Shown in pieces: positions 1-23,047 of a DNA stretch of 64,000 nt. The first letter of the stretch is position 1, and the number at the start of each line of letters is the position of its first letter. The DNA is taken from NCBI RefSeq assembly GCF_011397635.1, contig NC_064770.1:29225098-29289097 (forward strand). Direction: 5' to 3'. Made by a program: the position numbers and the translations under genes. Source of the DNA: Epinephelus fuscoguttatus. Its lineage: Eukaryota; Chordata; Actinopteri; Perciformes; Serranidae. Under the pieces are notes generated by a model that saw only the letters and a list, made by a program, of their open reading frames with translations, was not told where the DNA came from and did no database searches.

Positions 1-435
1 CTAGTTTGAAGCACCAAACTTTACTGGCTGATTCATGCTTATTGTGAATTTAAACAGAGGAAATCCACACAACAGCTTTGTACAGATGATCTGACAAAAG
101 GATAATTACACATTAAAAGCCTGTTATGTAAATGTTCTTCAGGTCTATAGGAGGCAGAATATGACTGTTTAGTGTCAGCTACAGGAGACCATAACTTGTA
201 CAATGGTTCTATTGACTGGTCACTGAAAAAAAAAAAAACCCCAATGAACAGTCACCAGTATGTTTGTTAGTGTGACCACACAGCGGCATCTGCTGCCAAT
301 TACAGGCCATACAGAGCAGCTTCTCCTCCTGCTTCCCAGATTAGTATGTAGGTTTTGTTATTCTAAATTTAAACATCTTATTTTCTTCCCTGACATTCTA
401 AATTTACAAATGAGTAACACGTAGCGCTGCCATAC

Positions 436-11892
<11,457 letters not shown>

Positions 11893-12180
11893 TCTTCCTC
11901 TCCAAACCGCTCCTGCTCTGTCACTGTGTTTCACCGAGGGACCACCGACGCTCTCAGCACAGATTAACGTTTGTCCGGAGCTTTAACCGAGCGGATTGTT
12001 TGATTGACGGAGCAAAGCGACTCGATCAGGGCCCTCTCTACTACCGGAGTGTAAATGGATTTCGTGCGCGAGCGCGGATTTGGTCTCAGCACCGAGCGTA
12101 AATGCGCGTGCCAAACTACGGTAATACAGGTGCGTTAGATATGGTTCCCAGGGTGACTTGCTCGGGCGGAGTCGCGTCAG
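11893..12180 (-). promoter_or_regulatory. mapk3 5' flank, CpG-rich promoter region
   Basis: The stretch just upstream of the mapk3 start codon is rich in CpG and GC-box-like runs and contrasts with the AT-rich surroundings, as expected for a housekeeping promoter and 5' UTR. No TATA box is obvious. The exact transcription start cannot be set from sequence alone. Confidence 0.55.
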
Positions 12181-12381
12181 TTGGCTACAGGCACCGCCTG
12201 GTCAGCTCCAATGTTACAGCGAAACAAGCGCAATCTGCAAAATAAACATGCAGCAGCAGCCACGAGTGGGCGTGCCGAAATATGTTGCATGCTGCCTGTT
12301 GAGACAAGAATAATAGACTTTATGATCAAATACTCATTTTATGCATTTGTTTGTGATTATCCACCCCTGTATACCACCAAC

Positions 12382-12389
12382 TGACGTCA
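12382..12389. promoter_or_regulatory. Full CRE palindrome TGACGTCA upstream of mapk3
   Basis: A perfect cAMP-response-element palindrome is followed directly by a second TGACG half site. It lies about 490 bases upstream of the mapk3 start codon, in the divergent mapk3/nudt9 spacer. It would bind CREB/ATF-type bZIP factors if used; use is inferred. Confidence 0.4.
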
Positions 12390-12412
12390 TGACGTTATGC
12401 TATAGAACAGTT

Positions 12413-12640
12413 CACCTCCTGGGCACTGCCGAGGTGCCCTTGAGCAAGGCACCGAACCCCCCAACCGCTCAGGGCGCCTGACCAAGGGCAGCCCCCTTAC
12501 TCTGACATCTCTCCACTTTGTGCACGTATAGGTCCTGTTTGTGCATGCGTGTGTCTTTCGGACCTGTGTGTAATTGACAAGCAAGAGTGAAAACATTGAA
12601 TTTCCCCTCAGGGGGATTAATAAAGTAAATAAACTTAACT
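12413..12640 (+). repeat. SINE-like repeat with LINE-type 3' tail
   Basis: Contains the AGGTGCCCTTGAGCAAGGCA and CCGAACCCCC block common in fish SINE cores, and ends with GGGGGATTAATAAAGTAAA, a tail shared with fish LINEs. The 5' head is not recognisable. Confidence 0.6.
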
Positions 12641-12732
12641 CTTTGTTTACATGTATAAGGACTTTGGTGTATAGCACTGTTTATGTAATGAAAAACATTA
12701 TATAATTATTATTGTTGACAATAAACAACAAT

Positions 12733-13204
12733 ATATCCTCCTGAGACCCGAACCTTTGTGCATTTTTAATTTCTCCTTGCTAGTTGAGATCAGTATGACC
12801 TGATAAGTATAAAAAACTATACATTGTCAATGATAATTAAGTCCCAATGTCCTCAAATGAGTACTTCCTAATCAAGACTGTCTTAGCGTGTTACTGTTGC
12901 TAAAATTGGTCAGATTTGTTGCCATATTAAACTACAAACTTCATTAATCATGAATAAACAAGTTCAACCCTAAAAAGTGATCAGGTTTTGGACATTGTCC
13001 ACTTTAGTATCAGGATTGGCTGCAGGCTGACTTGGCACAGATGGCTGCCATTTTGTTTTTACATGGATTAGTGTATTGAGGTGGCACAACAAAAGGGTCC
13101 ACAAATGAGGACAGCAGATCTAAGTTAAGTAGAATTAAGTATAAGGTCAGGTAGACCCAAAATGTGATGTCCTCATATGAGGACACAGGGTCTCAGGAGG
13201 ATAT
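12733..13204. mobile_element. MITE with 17-bp inverted ends
   Basis: Left end ATATCCTCCTGAGACCC; right end is its exact inverse complement at 13188-13204. 472 bases, no coding capacity. Confidence 0.82.
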
Positions 13205-13249
13205 GTATTATGCAGCCTTATATTTTATATATTTTTATGTTTGATCTAT

Positions 13250-13284
<35 letters not shown>

Positions 13285-14269
13285 TTTTTTACCTTCCCAT
13301 GAAGTTACAAATATTGACTGACTGACTGACTAACTAGAGGAAAATACATCAACCTCCCTCCACCACATGTCAGTTGTTAGATTTTAAAAACTTCCTCTTG
13401 GATGATTTAAATTTGAAAGTTGAAGATCAAATCCTGGAGTTGGAAAAAGCTATGGCTTTTTTTTTTATTCTTGTTTGGTATGCTGGTTAGTTGGTGCAAA
13501 TTGTTGCAAATTTTATTTTTGCAAAATTTTACATGAAACATGTAGAATTTTGATGAAATATCACTATTTTAAGCTTTGATTTGTCTTGGGTTTTTTTTTC
13601 TGAGTGAAGCATTCCTCCCACATAATCTGTTCAAGGATTTCTGAAATTTACAAATCCAATGATGATTCCTGTTTTCACAGTTTCTGGTCAGCAGGTTTGG
13701 ATAGAGGCATGTTTTCTTTAAAAATCTGTGCTAAAATAAATACAAAATACAGCCATTTAAAGCTGTATGCCCCTCCCCTTAGCCAAAATAAACAACATAA
13801 GTCCCTCCCCGCTGCTTAATATGCCTCCCCCTTTTTACACCACCCCTCCCCTCTTATAAATAACGAACAGTCCCTTAAATATATTGACATTAATGTATGA
13901 GGAAACCTGGTATTATAATTGTGGGCTTCCACCTAAAAGGCCAATGCGGTTTTCCACCTCACAACTGACATTACAGCAAAATAGATACTGACTAGGTGGG
14001 TAATTGTCCTTTTTCAACCCATCAACATCTGATTGTTAATTTAGCTTCATTGACAAAAGGAATTTACTAGTTTTTAAATGAAATATTTATAATTTAGATA
14101 CACAAAAACAGATGCAACAAAATTGTTTCTTGTGTCTAATTTATAGCTATAAAATATAGCGTTATATCGGTTTCAACCCATCTATGTATAATATTTTTAC
14201 CTTTATTGTGGTACACTTGAACGTTATCACCATGGAAACGAGTGCGACTGCCGTAACCACACCCCTTTG

Positions 14270-14277
14270 TGACGTCA
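14270..14277. promoter_or_regulatory. Full CRE palindrome in the nudt9 promoter
   Basis: TGACGTCA lies 79 bases upstream of the nudt9 start codon, in a short CpG-rich island that also carries an ACACCC (KLF/Sp-like) box just upstream and an X-box-like CACCATGGAAAC sequence near 14228-14239. Position and composition fit a core promoter; factor use is inferred. Confidence 0.5.
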
Positions 14278-14355
14278 CCGCGTCGGGCGGAGCACTTCCT
14301 GGTTACTTGGCGCTGCGTGTTGTGGTTGTTAACTATTGATTTATTTGTCCAAGGA

Positions 14356-17300
14356 ATGGTACATTTTCTTCTGCGACGGGACTGGTTCGGTCGTCTTCGT
14401 CTGGCGCTCACTCTCTTCGGACTCCAGTACACCGTGTGCTCCCCCGGAGTTAGGTATGGACGGTAGACAGTAACGTTTCTTATATAGATTTAACCAACGT
14501 TAAAAACTGTGACTATTTGACATTATAGGACAGTTTCAGTTTTAAGCTGACACTATACTTGAAAGTGGTCATAGGTATGTGCTGCAGTAGCTGTTTCTGT
14601 CAAAGTCCTTGATCAATGCCTGGCGTTATGATTGAAGTCAATACTTACGTAGACATAAGCATTAGCTAACTGTTTATTATCGTTGTACTGTATTTTAATG
14701 TTGCTTATATGCAAAAATGATAGCCAGGCTTTGTTTCCTTTTAATATGATAATAATATGAAACGTTATGTCGTGCAAAATTCAACAAATCATAGCTAAAC
14801 CATCATGCAACAGATGTGTATTGCAGTATAATTGCAGCTGTCCTGCTGTTCTGGTATGATCTGCAAGTGTTTGGTTTCCCTCTGAATTAATGTGATGTCA
14901 GCTTATGTCAGAAGATTAACACTGCCATTACTTCATTAGGAAAGTGTTTCCATTATTTGCAGAAGAGCCAGGGGAGCAAGGAGTGCATGTAGGTGGTGGC
15001 CGGCTGGGACCATGCTGCTGCAGGGAAGGCAGAGCGCGCCTTACTTACTTATTGGATTTCCATGTCTCATATTTCCTCCCTTGCAGGTCTGCCATCTCCT
15101 GCTCATCTTCTCACCCTTTCAGAACCATCAGACCCATCAGTGCCAGTTGCTGTCACCTCTACACGACCAGTGTCCGGACAATGCCTTCCTCAGCAGCGCC
15201 TCATGTCAAGTCCAGATGTCCTCAGTATCCAGGGTCCAAAGTCAAGCGCTTACTCGTGCCTGATGACAAGGTGGACTGGAGTCAGAGCTGGCCGCAGTAT
15301 AATCCAGTCTCCCACACTGACCCTTCAGTATTAAAGAAGCCAGCATGGGCGGACCCTGATATTGGGTGAGCAGTAGGTTGATATGTATGTTGGTAGTTAC
15401 CAAGTAGTTACTGTCTTGGCTGCTGTGAGATATTCTGACTGTTACACATGCTGTTTGTTTTCAAAGCAGCAGCTGGAGATTTTTCATGCCAGTTTTGATG
15501 ACTTTTGCTCGCAGCTCTTTCTCTCCAAAGTTCAACACTGTGGACGGTGGCGTGGACAGGACCAGCTTTGGCGGCACCTACAAAATAGAAAAAGGAAAGC
15601 CACTGTAAGTTATAGAGAAATTGTTCTTACACTCTCAGTTGGTTTTGCACAAAAACAGGTAGTTCACATCTACAGTCAGTGATTTACATGCCTCATAATT
15701 AGAGAGTAGACTCCAAAAGAGAGTTAGAAGTAACAAGACGATGTATATTATGTCAGATTTTATATTTTTGATGGCTAATGACATAGCAAACTCTTTCCTA
15801 ATGTTACTTTCAGTAGCAGCAGCTGCATAGAGCTGCCAATGGGGATGATGATTCTCTCTAGTATTAGCAATCCTTTCACATTACATTAGTCATTTCATTG
15901 AATGTTAATGTTAAAGATGTTGCTTATAGGAATACTTCCACCATAAAATGACCATTTGTATTTAATTTACTCAGCCCATGTTACCTTGAATTTGTGAATA
16001 TGTTTAAGCATCTGTTTATAAACTCACACAACTCAACAGTATTATCCAAGTTTCATTTATCCAGTCGTATGCTCAGTACTTCCCAAACAGACAGTCCTGT
16101 TTGACTGGGAACTGAACAGAAAGTCAAACGTATCAATGCTCCCTTCAGAACCAGACTTCATTGACAAGAACAGTAATTTTACCTCACTGAACAAGGGAAC
16201 TGCTGGTCTACTGCTGCCTAGATCAGTAGTTTGTTTGTGTTTGTGTTGTTATGTGACTTGAGGGAATCTGAACTAACCCTTTAAAACACCAAAGTTACGC
16301 AGTAATGCAAAAAATTTGATGAAGGCAGCAGTAGAGCAGCAGCTCCCATGTTAAATGAGGTGAAATTATTGTTTTTGTCCATGGAGTCTGGATTTGAAGA
16401 GAGCACAGATAGGTTTCACTCTCCAATAAGTTCCTGGAAAGGGCTGTCTGTTTGGGAAGTACTGAGCATAACACTGGATGAATAAGACTTGGATTACTCT
16501 GCACAAGTTTTATAAGCTTGTAAATGGATGTATTGATATAGTTTTCTGTTGTTAAACCGGCCCCCCTTTTACTTCAATCCATCAAAAATGTTTGCTGTCT
16601 TTTGGTTTCTTTGTTTACTGTGGAGGCACACGCACAAAAGGTAACAACGGATTAGTAATATATATATACCAATGGTCATTTTGTGGGTGAAGTATTCCTT
16701 TAATGAATATTTAACAGTAATACACATGTCAGGATGAGAAGCCAGAGCAGGCCTGTGATCACTTCTTCTAAAAACTAAAGAGTTTAATTGGAAGCTCTAC
16801 AGTGCTCTTTGTGCCCTTTTCTGATGATTTTTGTGTTTGTAAAATATTTAGATTTTTGTAAACGTATGCTCTTAAAACTGCTCATAAACAAATACTTTTT
16901 ACCCATGTAGAAATCCTCATGGCCGCACTGGGGTGACTGGTAGAGGTTTGTTGGGACGATGGGGACCCAATCACGCAGCTGATCCCATTGTCACCAGGTA
17001 ACTTTTTCTTTATTTTACACATCGGTATCATTATCACACTTGGTGACCATAGTTCATTACTCAATTTAGTAACATAAAAAATTATTCAACCAGGGAAAAC
17101 CCAGTCAATAATTCATTACAACCAGGCAACGTAAGGTTCTTCCAAAACATGGTATCACTGTATCAGATCAGTTGTCTTTCATGTCAGAAAAATGGATAAC
17201 TTTACGCACTTAGCAGTTTGTTTGTTTTTTATAAATGCCTGATGGTCTAATGTGTGTCATCGTCTGGCAGATGGAAAGTAGATGCCAAAGGAGCAAAGGT

Positions 17301-19067
17301 GTCTCACTTAGTCTCCAAGCGGCCTATCCTGCAGTTTGTGTCCATCAAGAGGAAAGACTGCGGGGAGTGGGCCATTCCTGGGGTTGGTGGCTTTTTTACT
17401 TCTTTTACAAGCTTCACTGATTAGGGTGTGCCTATTATGATTTGCTCACAGCTATTCAAGAATGCTCAGGGACAATAAAAAGAATTAAATGTTAAGACAT
17501 GGACAGGTTTGAGTGGTTTCTGGTATGTAAGGTGTCACGGCCATGTGACTTGCCTATTTATTTGTGTGCGTGTGCTTGTTTTGTAGGGCATGGTAGATCC
17601 AGGGGAGCAGGTCTCTCTCACGCTGCAGCGGGAGTTCTCAGAAGAAGCGTTGAATTCGTTGGCAGTCCCGCCAGCAGAGAGAGTGAAGATCAGTGAACGC
17701 ATCACCAAACTCTTCAAATCACCAGGGTTTCAGGTCAGCAGTTCACTCACTTGTTCACTGTCACATTTTATTCAACAAATGCTTCCATGAGGGAATCAGA
17801 AATATATTTTTTTTCTTCCTCAGGTCTATAAAGGCTATGTGGATGATCCTAGAAACACTGACAATGCTTGGATGGAGACAGTTGCTGTCAACTTTCATGA
17901 TGACTCAGGTATCAGTAATGAAGAAGAATGAGCCTCATTCACCAATATCTCTAAGTTAATTCTTAGTTTTCTTTTCTTGAGAAAGGTCTGAAGAAAAGTC
18001 TAAGTAAATGCCCTGAGAAATCCAAATATAAGTGTGTAAGACTACATGGCTATATTAATGCACAGAAACTGAAAATAAAAGTTGAGAGAATTAAGCACGC
18101 AGCTGATCAAGTAGGTTGTGATCTCAAATCTGAGGCCAAAAAAAGCCAAACACAGAAGAGAGACTCTGACCACCTCTCAGTCTCTGCAAATAGATCTACA
18201 CAGTCCTGGAAGATGCATTCCCTCCCCAGGGCTTAATCTGCAACATCTTGCAGCAGCAATAAATCTGCCACTGTGCAAATAGACCTGGAATGCAGAAATA
18301 GACCTACTTTGGGCCTATACATAACATGATCAATCACTAAGTATTGGATGGCACTGAAATCAAACAGTAAAATTAGACAGCGCTGATCAAATATAAACCA
18401 AGATTCTGTTACTGCGTTGCTGATATCTGGCCTCAAATGTTTTCTGAAGCACATTTTAGCTGGCAGTTTAAAGGCACTTTGCATTACTTTACCCACTAGT
18501 GGGAGTGTTTATTGGTCTGGTGCAGCGCAGTGCATTCTGGTAGTCAGGGGCCTAGCACAAAATTCTGGATCCTGTTCACAGGCTTTCTCTGTGGACCCAT
18601 CTGTACATCCACAGCTATTATTCATTCTAGTATCTCTGTGGGCTCACCTCACATGAGGGCCTTGAATACCACAGCCCACGTCATGTAGCACCAATTTCAA
18701 AAGTATTTGCATCTTTCTACTGTATAGACAGCACAGTTCTATGACAAGGCTGTCCTTCCAGCAGTGAAATGCTTCTTTAACAGTTGCTGAATGAGGCCCA
18801 ATGTTTTTTTTCCCTTTCTAACTATCCAAACCCTGTTACAGTTCTTGAGGTATTTTCTCTCTAGTGGCAACAAATGGGGTTTTTGTAGGACAATGACATA
18901 TCTCATATGTCGTTACCGTAGGCAACAGTGTGAGCGAGCTGCCGCTCCAAGCTGGCGATGACGCAGGACAAGTCCAGTGGGTTGATGTTGACTCGTCCTT
19001 CCCGCTCTTTGCGAATCATTCCCATTTCCTGGAGCTGGTTGCCAAAGAGAGGAAAGCTCACTGGTAA
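14356..19067 (+). CDS. nudt9: nudt9, ADP-ribose pyrophosphatase (Nudix hydrolase)
   Basis: Hydrolyses ADP-ribose to AMP and ribose 5-phosphate; the family enzyme is mitochondrial with a cytosolic form. Eight exons: 14356-14453, 15087-15365, 15515-15604, 16911-16997, 17271-17382, 17587-17733, 17824-17908, 18922-19067, giving 347 aa (human 350). The N-terminus is basic and hydrophobic with many Arg and no acidic residue near the start except one Asp, as in a mitochondrial presequence. Hallmarks seen: [45 protein letters not shown], and the Nudix box G223-x5-E229-x7-R237-E-F-S-E-E, then [19 protein letters not shown]. As in NUDT9 generally, the box ends EEAL rather than with the usual Gly. An internal Met65 just after the presequence could give a cytosolic form. 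The exon 5 donor (GTTGGT) is weak. The last intron holds a MITE. Confidence 0.95.
15928..16700. mobile_element. Fold-back MITE in nudt9 intron 3
   Basis: The left end AGGAATACTTCCACC...AAAATGACCATT pairs with the right end AATGGTCATTTT...GGGTGAAGTATTCCT. Internal arms pair as well: CAGT-GT-TGCTCAGTACTTCCCAAACAGACAG on the left versus CTGTCTGTTTGGGAAGTACT on the right. Pieces of the same family recur near 49015 and at 56900-57000. Confidence 0.75.
17928..18802. mobile_element. MITE in nudt9 last intron
   Basis: Imperfect inverted ends: GAGCCTCATTCACCAA on the left, GCTGAATGAGGCCCAA on the right. About 875 bases. A partial copy lies at 4010-4345. Confidence 0.6.
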
Positions 19068-19363
19068 CTAAGGACGACGGACTCTGACATGTCAATGAAG
19101 GAAACATTAAGAGCCTTGTGTGCTGATGCATTAAGGATGCATGACACCTAAACTTTTGTGAATCTTCCCTTGCTAATTTAAACCCAATAATCATAGTCAT
19201 TGAAAGCCTTATATGCACTCATACGTATTCCCCCTGTACAATCTACAGCAACATTGTGACTGTAGGTTTAGATTGACATAGCAAATTGTATGAAATGAAT
19301 GTAACAGCATGTTGAAAACTTTGCCACAGAGGACATGGCTCAGCCCATGTACGAGCTGCAGAA

Positions 19364-19369
19364 AATAAA
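19364..19369 (+). terminator. Candidate poly(A) signal of nudt9
   Basis: AATAAA lies about 300 bases after the nudt9 stop codon at 19067, on the coding strand. It is the first canonical hexamer I noted downstream, so a 3' end near 19385 is likely but unproven. Confidence 0.45.
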
Positions 19370-20082
19370 ATGAAAGAGAAGAAATGTACATTTTCATAAA
19401 AAAGATTTTGATTCATTGCTTGGAAGAAGCTTAACATGAGACTGTAGAACGCAAGATGCTACTGAGTGGCACACTGTACTGTTTCTGTTGGCACTAATTA
19501 TGCTAATTTATTCAATGTTAACAAGGATCACATTAACCCAGCGTGATCATGTAAGAACAAACACAATGAGCTGCCGAACACAACACATACTACATTAATT
19601 TAAGTGTGATAAGGCGTGGGGGCAATCAAAATGAAAAAGTGTCGATTGACTTTGATCTTTAGATGTGAAATGAATATAAAGATGTGGTGGAGCTCCACAC
19701 ACAGCCGAACAATGTGCTGAAGCTGAGCACAGACAGGCCAGAAGCTGGAGGACAAACATGTTTTCAAGTGGCAACAGACGGTGGAAGCAAAGGCCATTTC
19801 ACACTCGACAGCCTGTCTTTTCCAAAACATTCACATCAGTAAGTGTCATCTCACTGCTGTGCGTACTTTGTGATGAATTACGCATTAAATGGCTTGTATC
19901 TGTGAGGATTCATGACACAAACACTAACACATGGACACTTCTGTTATCAGAAAGCAGCCAACAACAGAAAAACATTTCTTAAAGGGACAGTTCACCCCAA
20001 AATCAAAAATACATATTTTTCCTTTTACCTGTAACGCTATTTATCAATCTTGATTGTTTTGCTCAGTGTTGGACATAACAGC

Positions 20083-21080
20083 CAGAGGTTCACTTCCAGC
20101 CACACTCTTGTTCCTTTCCCACAAGTGCCTTTTTGGCATCTTCACTACAGCACACAGATTATTAATACCGCCTCTTATGAAATCTGTTAAAGGGACAGTT
20201 CACCCCAAAATCACAAATACATATTTTCCCTCTTACCTGTAATGCTATTCATCAGTCTAGATTGTTTTGGTGTGAGTTGCTGAGTGTTGGAGATATCAGC
20301 CATAGAGATGTCTGCCTTCTCTCAAAGATAATGGAACGAGATGGCACTCGGCTTGTGATGCTCAAAGCGCCAAAAAATACATTTGAAAAACTCCAGCAAT
20401 GTCACTTTCCAGAAATCATGACCTACTTAGGATAATCCACAGACCTTGTGGACAGTTTCATGTAGGAACTATTTTCTCTCTACCGAACTACATCTGCCAA
20501 CTACATCACTGCGCACAAGGAAGTTTTGTTAGCTCACCTAGCACCACAAGGCTAGCCAAGGAGGACGCTATTAATGTTTACATTTCGCGCTGTCACAAGC
20601 ACGAGCATCTCATCCATGAGTAGATGTACACTTTCTTCTGCATAGTAATATGTTTGGCCGGTGTAGTTCAGTGGAAAGAAAATAGTTCCTACATGAAACT
20701 GCTCACATCAAGGTCTGTGGATTATCTTGAGTAACCAGGTCATGATTTCTGGAAAGAGACATTGCTTTTGAGTTTTTTAAATGCACTTTGTTGGCACTTT
20801 GAGCATCATAAGCCGAGTGCCATCTAGTTCCATTATCTTTGAAAGAAGGCAGACATCTCTACGGCTGATATCTCCAACACTCAGCAACTCACACCAAAAC
20901 AATCTAGACTGATAAATAGCACTACAGGTAAGAGGGAAAATATGTATTTGTGTTTTTAGGTTGAACTGTCCCTTTAACAGATTTCATAAGAGGTGGTATT
21001 AATAATCTGTGTGCTGCAGTGATGCCAAAAAGGCACTTGTGGGAAAGGAACAAGAGTGTGGCTGGAAGTGAACCTCTTAC
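20083..21080. repeat. Large inverted repeat, arms about 400 bases
   Basis: The left arm begins AGAGGTTCACTTCCAGCCAC and the right arm ends with its inverse complement. Arms continue to match inward through AAAGGGACAGTTCACC, the GATATCAGCC block and TCATGTAGGAACTATTTTCT, leaving a loop near 20500-20655. A partial extra copy of the AAAGGGACAGTTCACCCC block precedes it at 19981-20082. Confidence 0.85.
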
Positions 21081-22650
21081 AAGAACAACTTATTAAATTA
21101 GGTCCACAATAGTTTGATGTAATGCCACAATTCCTACAAGTCCTTTTTATTTGCTCTCACCCCTGCTCAGGCTACAACATTTGCCTGCATGACATGATAT
21201 TCAAAAGGTGCGATACCAACAGCTGTGTGTGCTGTTCAAACGTCACTAAAATACAGCAGCTGCCTTATATAGCGTAATCTTAAAAATGTTCACACCTATG
21301 CAGATGCACATTCAGCTCTGATAGACTTCCTGTGCACTCAGACTACTTACCAGCTCCACAAGAGCATTTACAGTCGGAGCACTAATAACATTTATTGTTG
21401 CAGGAAGGGCGAGTATTTCCCAGTAAGATTGCCCCAACTGTACTAATTCAAACTGGCAACCTGCCAGTCACAAAATCCTCTAACCTTTGCCTTCAAAAGT
21501 TTTCACTGATTTCTTTTCTGCCTCATGATTTTGGCTTGTGGTTAGTACAAGAAAAAATAAATAAATCGTAGGAGGAGTTATACGTGAGGCTTTGCTGATT
21601 TGATTGTCTGTATATGCTATAATGTGAAGATGAACCAAGAGGTGTCCACTTACTAAACTTGCACTGAAAGTGTCTGCTCTCGTGTTTTTTGTTATTCATT
21701 TGACTCACTTGAAATTGTAAATCAGTGTGAATTCTTAAGTTGATTTTGTACTTTCCCCATAAAGTATGTGCTCGTCTTAAGGATTATTATACACTCTCCA
21801 CTGTATTTATTGTCTTACTGTACGCGTAACATCAGCTGTCTTTATGTCTCACATTAGAAGCCGTCATCACATATTTATGCACATCTTGAGACCTCATGCA
21901 TTATCAAGTGCTACAAAACCAATAAAAATGAAATTCATTTTTGTTTGATCTTAGGTGATCTACATCAATGTCTAGTGTGTTTCTCTTCCAATTGTGAAAA
22001 GGTTCATTTTTGACAGCTAAATAAAAACTATGGAAAATTACATTTCGATTGGACAAATATCTGTTCATTGTACATTGTGTACTGTCTGTGTAGTGTGCAC
22101 TGAGACTGCTCTTCTCACCAGCTGGATACAGGCCAAAACACTCTCTATAGGCTACTTCTGTATAATGGGTGGTCATGTTTGTAATGATTTACTAAACTGT
22201 AATGTTTTCCCTGAGTGGCCTTGAACCACACAGATACTTTCCTCAGACAGCAGCAGGATATACTGCCTCATTACATATGGAATATGTAAGGTCAATTCAG
22301 TAAGACAGGCAAGGAGGTGCAAAAGATTATTTCAAAGTTGGGAACATTTAAATTATACACTGTATTTGCATGGTGTTAATGGCTATGTTTTCAGGCCATG
22401 CTCAGTGATGAACACATTATAGCAACATGGATTTAATTTCCAGACATAGGACTTTAAGTATTTCATAATCTTAGGGTAAATGGTTGCCTGTAAATTTACT
22501 GCAGCCATAACTGCATTAGTGCAGCAGACAGTCTTACCAAGTCTTGAAATATAGTCATGACTGTTGAACAGGACATGAATCTTTATTGCACTTGTGTTTT
22601 TTTTTCTTCTTACAAACTTACTTTTATCCAGACTCTCAATTTCAGATGCT

Positions 22651-22702
22651 GCTGTTTAGCTTCAGACAATAAAGGTGCCTTTATTGTCTGAAGCTAAACA
22701 GC
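22651..22702. repeat. Perfect 25-bp hairpin with AATAAA on both strands
   Basis: GCTGTTTAGCTTCAGACAAT plus AAAGG, a 2-base spacer, then the exact inverse complement. Each arm carries AATAAA in one orientation. Located about 350 bases before the GTPase start codon. Confidence 0.8.
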
Positions 22703-22864
22703 CATCCATTCATTTAAAACAGTTTTAAAATTGTATTTATTGAGGCATTATATTCTTGTTATTTTTACTTGTTTACTTATTTTTTTAATGTTTAGGTTAT
22801 GTGATTGCAGAAAAACCAAAAAATCAAGCAAAGTCAAAGTGGCCTACATTAACTCAGTGGAAGA

Positions 22865-22882
22865 ACTACATTACCCAGAAGC
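22865..22882 (+). promoter_or_regulatory. ZNF143/THAP11-type SBS motif before the GTPase gene
   Basis: The sequence ACTACATTACCCAGAAGC matches the known ZNF143/THAP11 core-promoter motif (ACTACA-N-TTCCCAGAATGC type) with few differences. It lies about 170 bases upstream of the start codon at 23048 and is followed by a CpG-rich stretch. This marks the likely promoter; binding is inferred. Confidence 0.55.
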
Positions 22883-23047
22883 CTGTGCGACAAAAGCCGC
22901 TTTCGCTGACGACGTGGCCGGTGTACGTCTCAGCCCCGTGTTTCAACGGACCGGGGCGATTCAAATAAGGCAAACCGGCTTTGTTCACAGCTTGTTCAGA
23001 GAGTCTCCTACTTCAGCAAGTCTCTCCAGAAGTTTGATACCATCACA

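Larger units (their letters stand above)
11893..14355. other. Divergent mapk3/nudt9 spacer
   Basis: 2.46 kb between the two start codons. It holds two CpG-rich ends (promoters), a CRE near 12382, a SINE/LINE-tail repeat at 12413-12640, a MITE at 12733-13204 and an (ATTT)n run at 13247-13288. From 13290 to 14200 it is AT-rich with nothing I can name. Confidence 0.7.
19068..23047. other. Spacer between nudt9 and the GTPase gene
   Basis: Holds the nudt9 3' UTR, a large inverted repeat at 20083-21080, and a 25-bp hairpin at 22651-22702; the GTPase promoter begins near 22860. The stretch 21080-22600 is AT-rich with no recognisable gene. Confidence 0.7.

Noticed and set aside
1-435. Further mapk3 exons at the left edge
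   Set aside because: No reverse-strand text for the expected ALDLL..MLTFNP or HPYLEQYYDP segments is visible, so these exons must lie outside the window.
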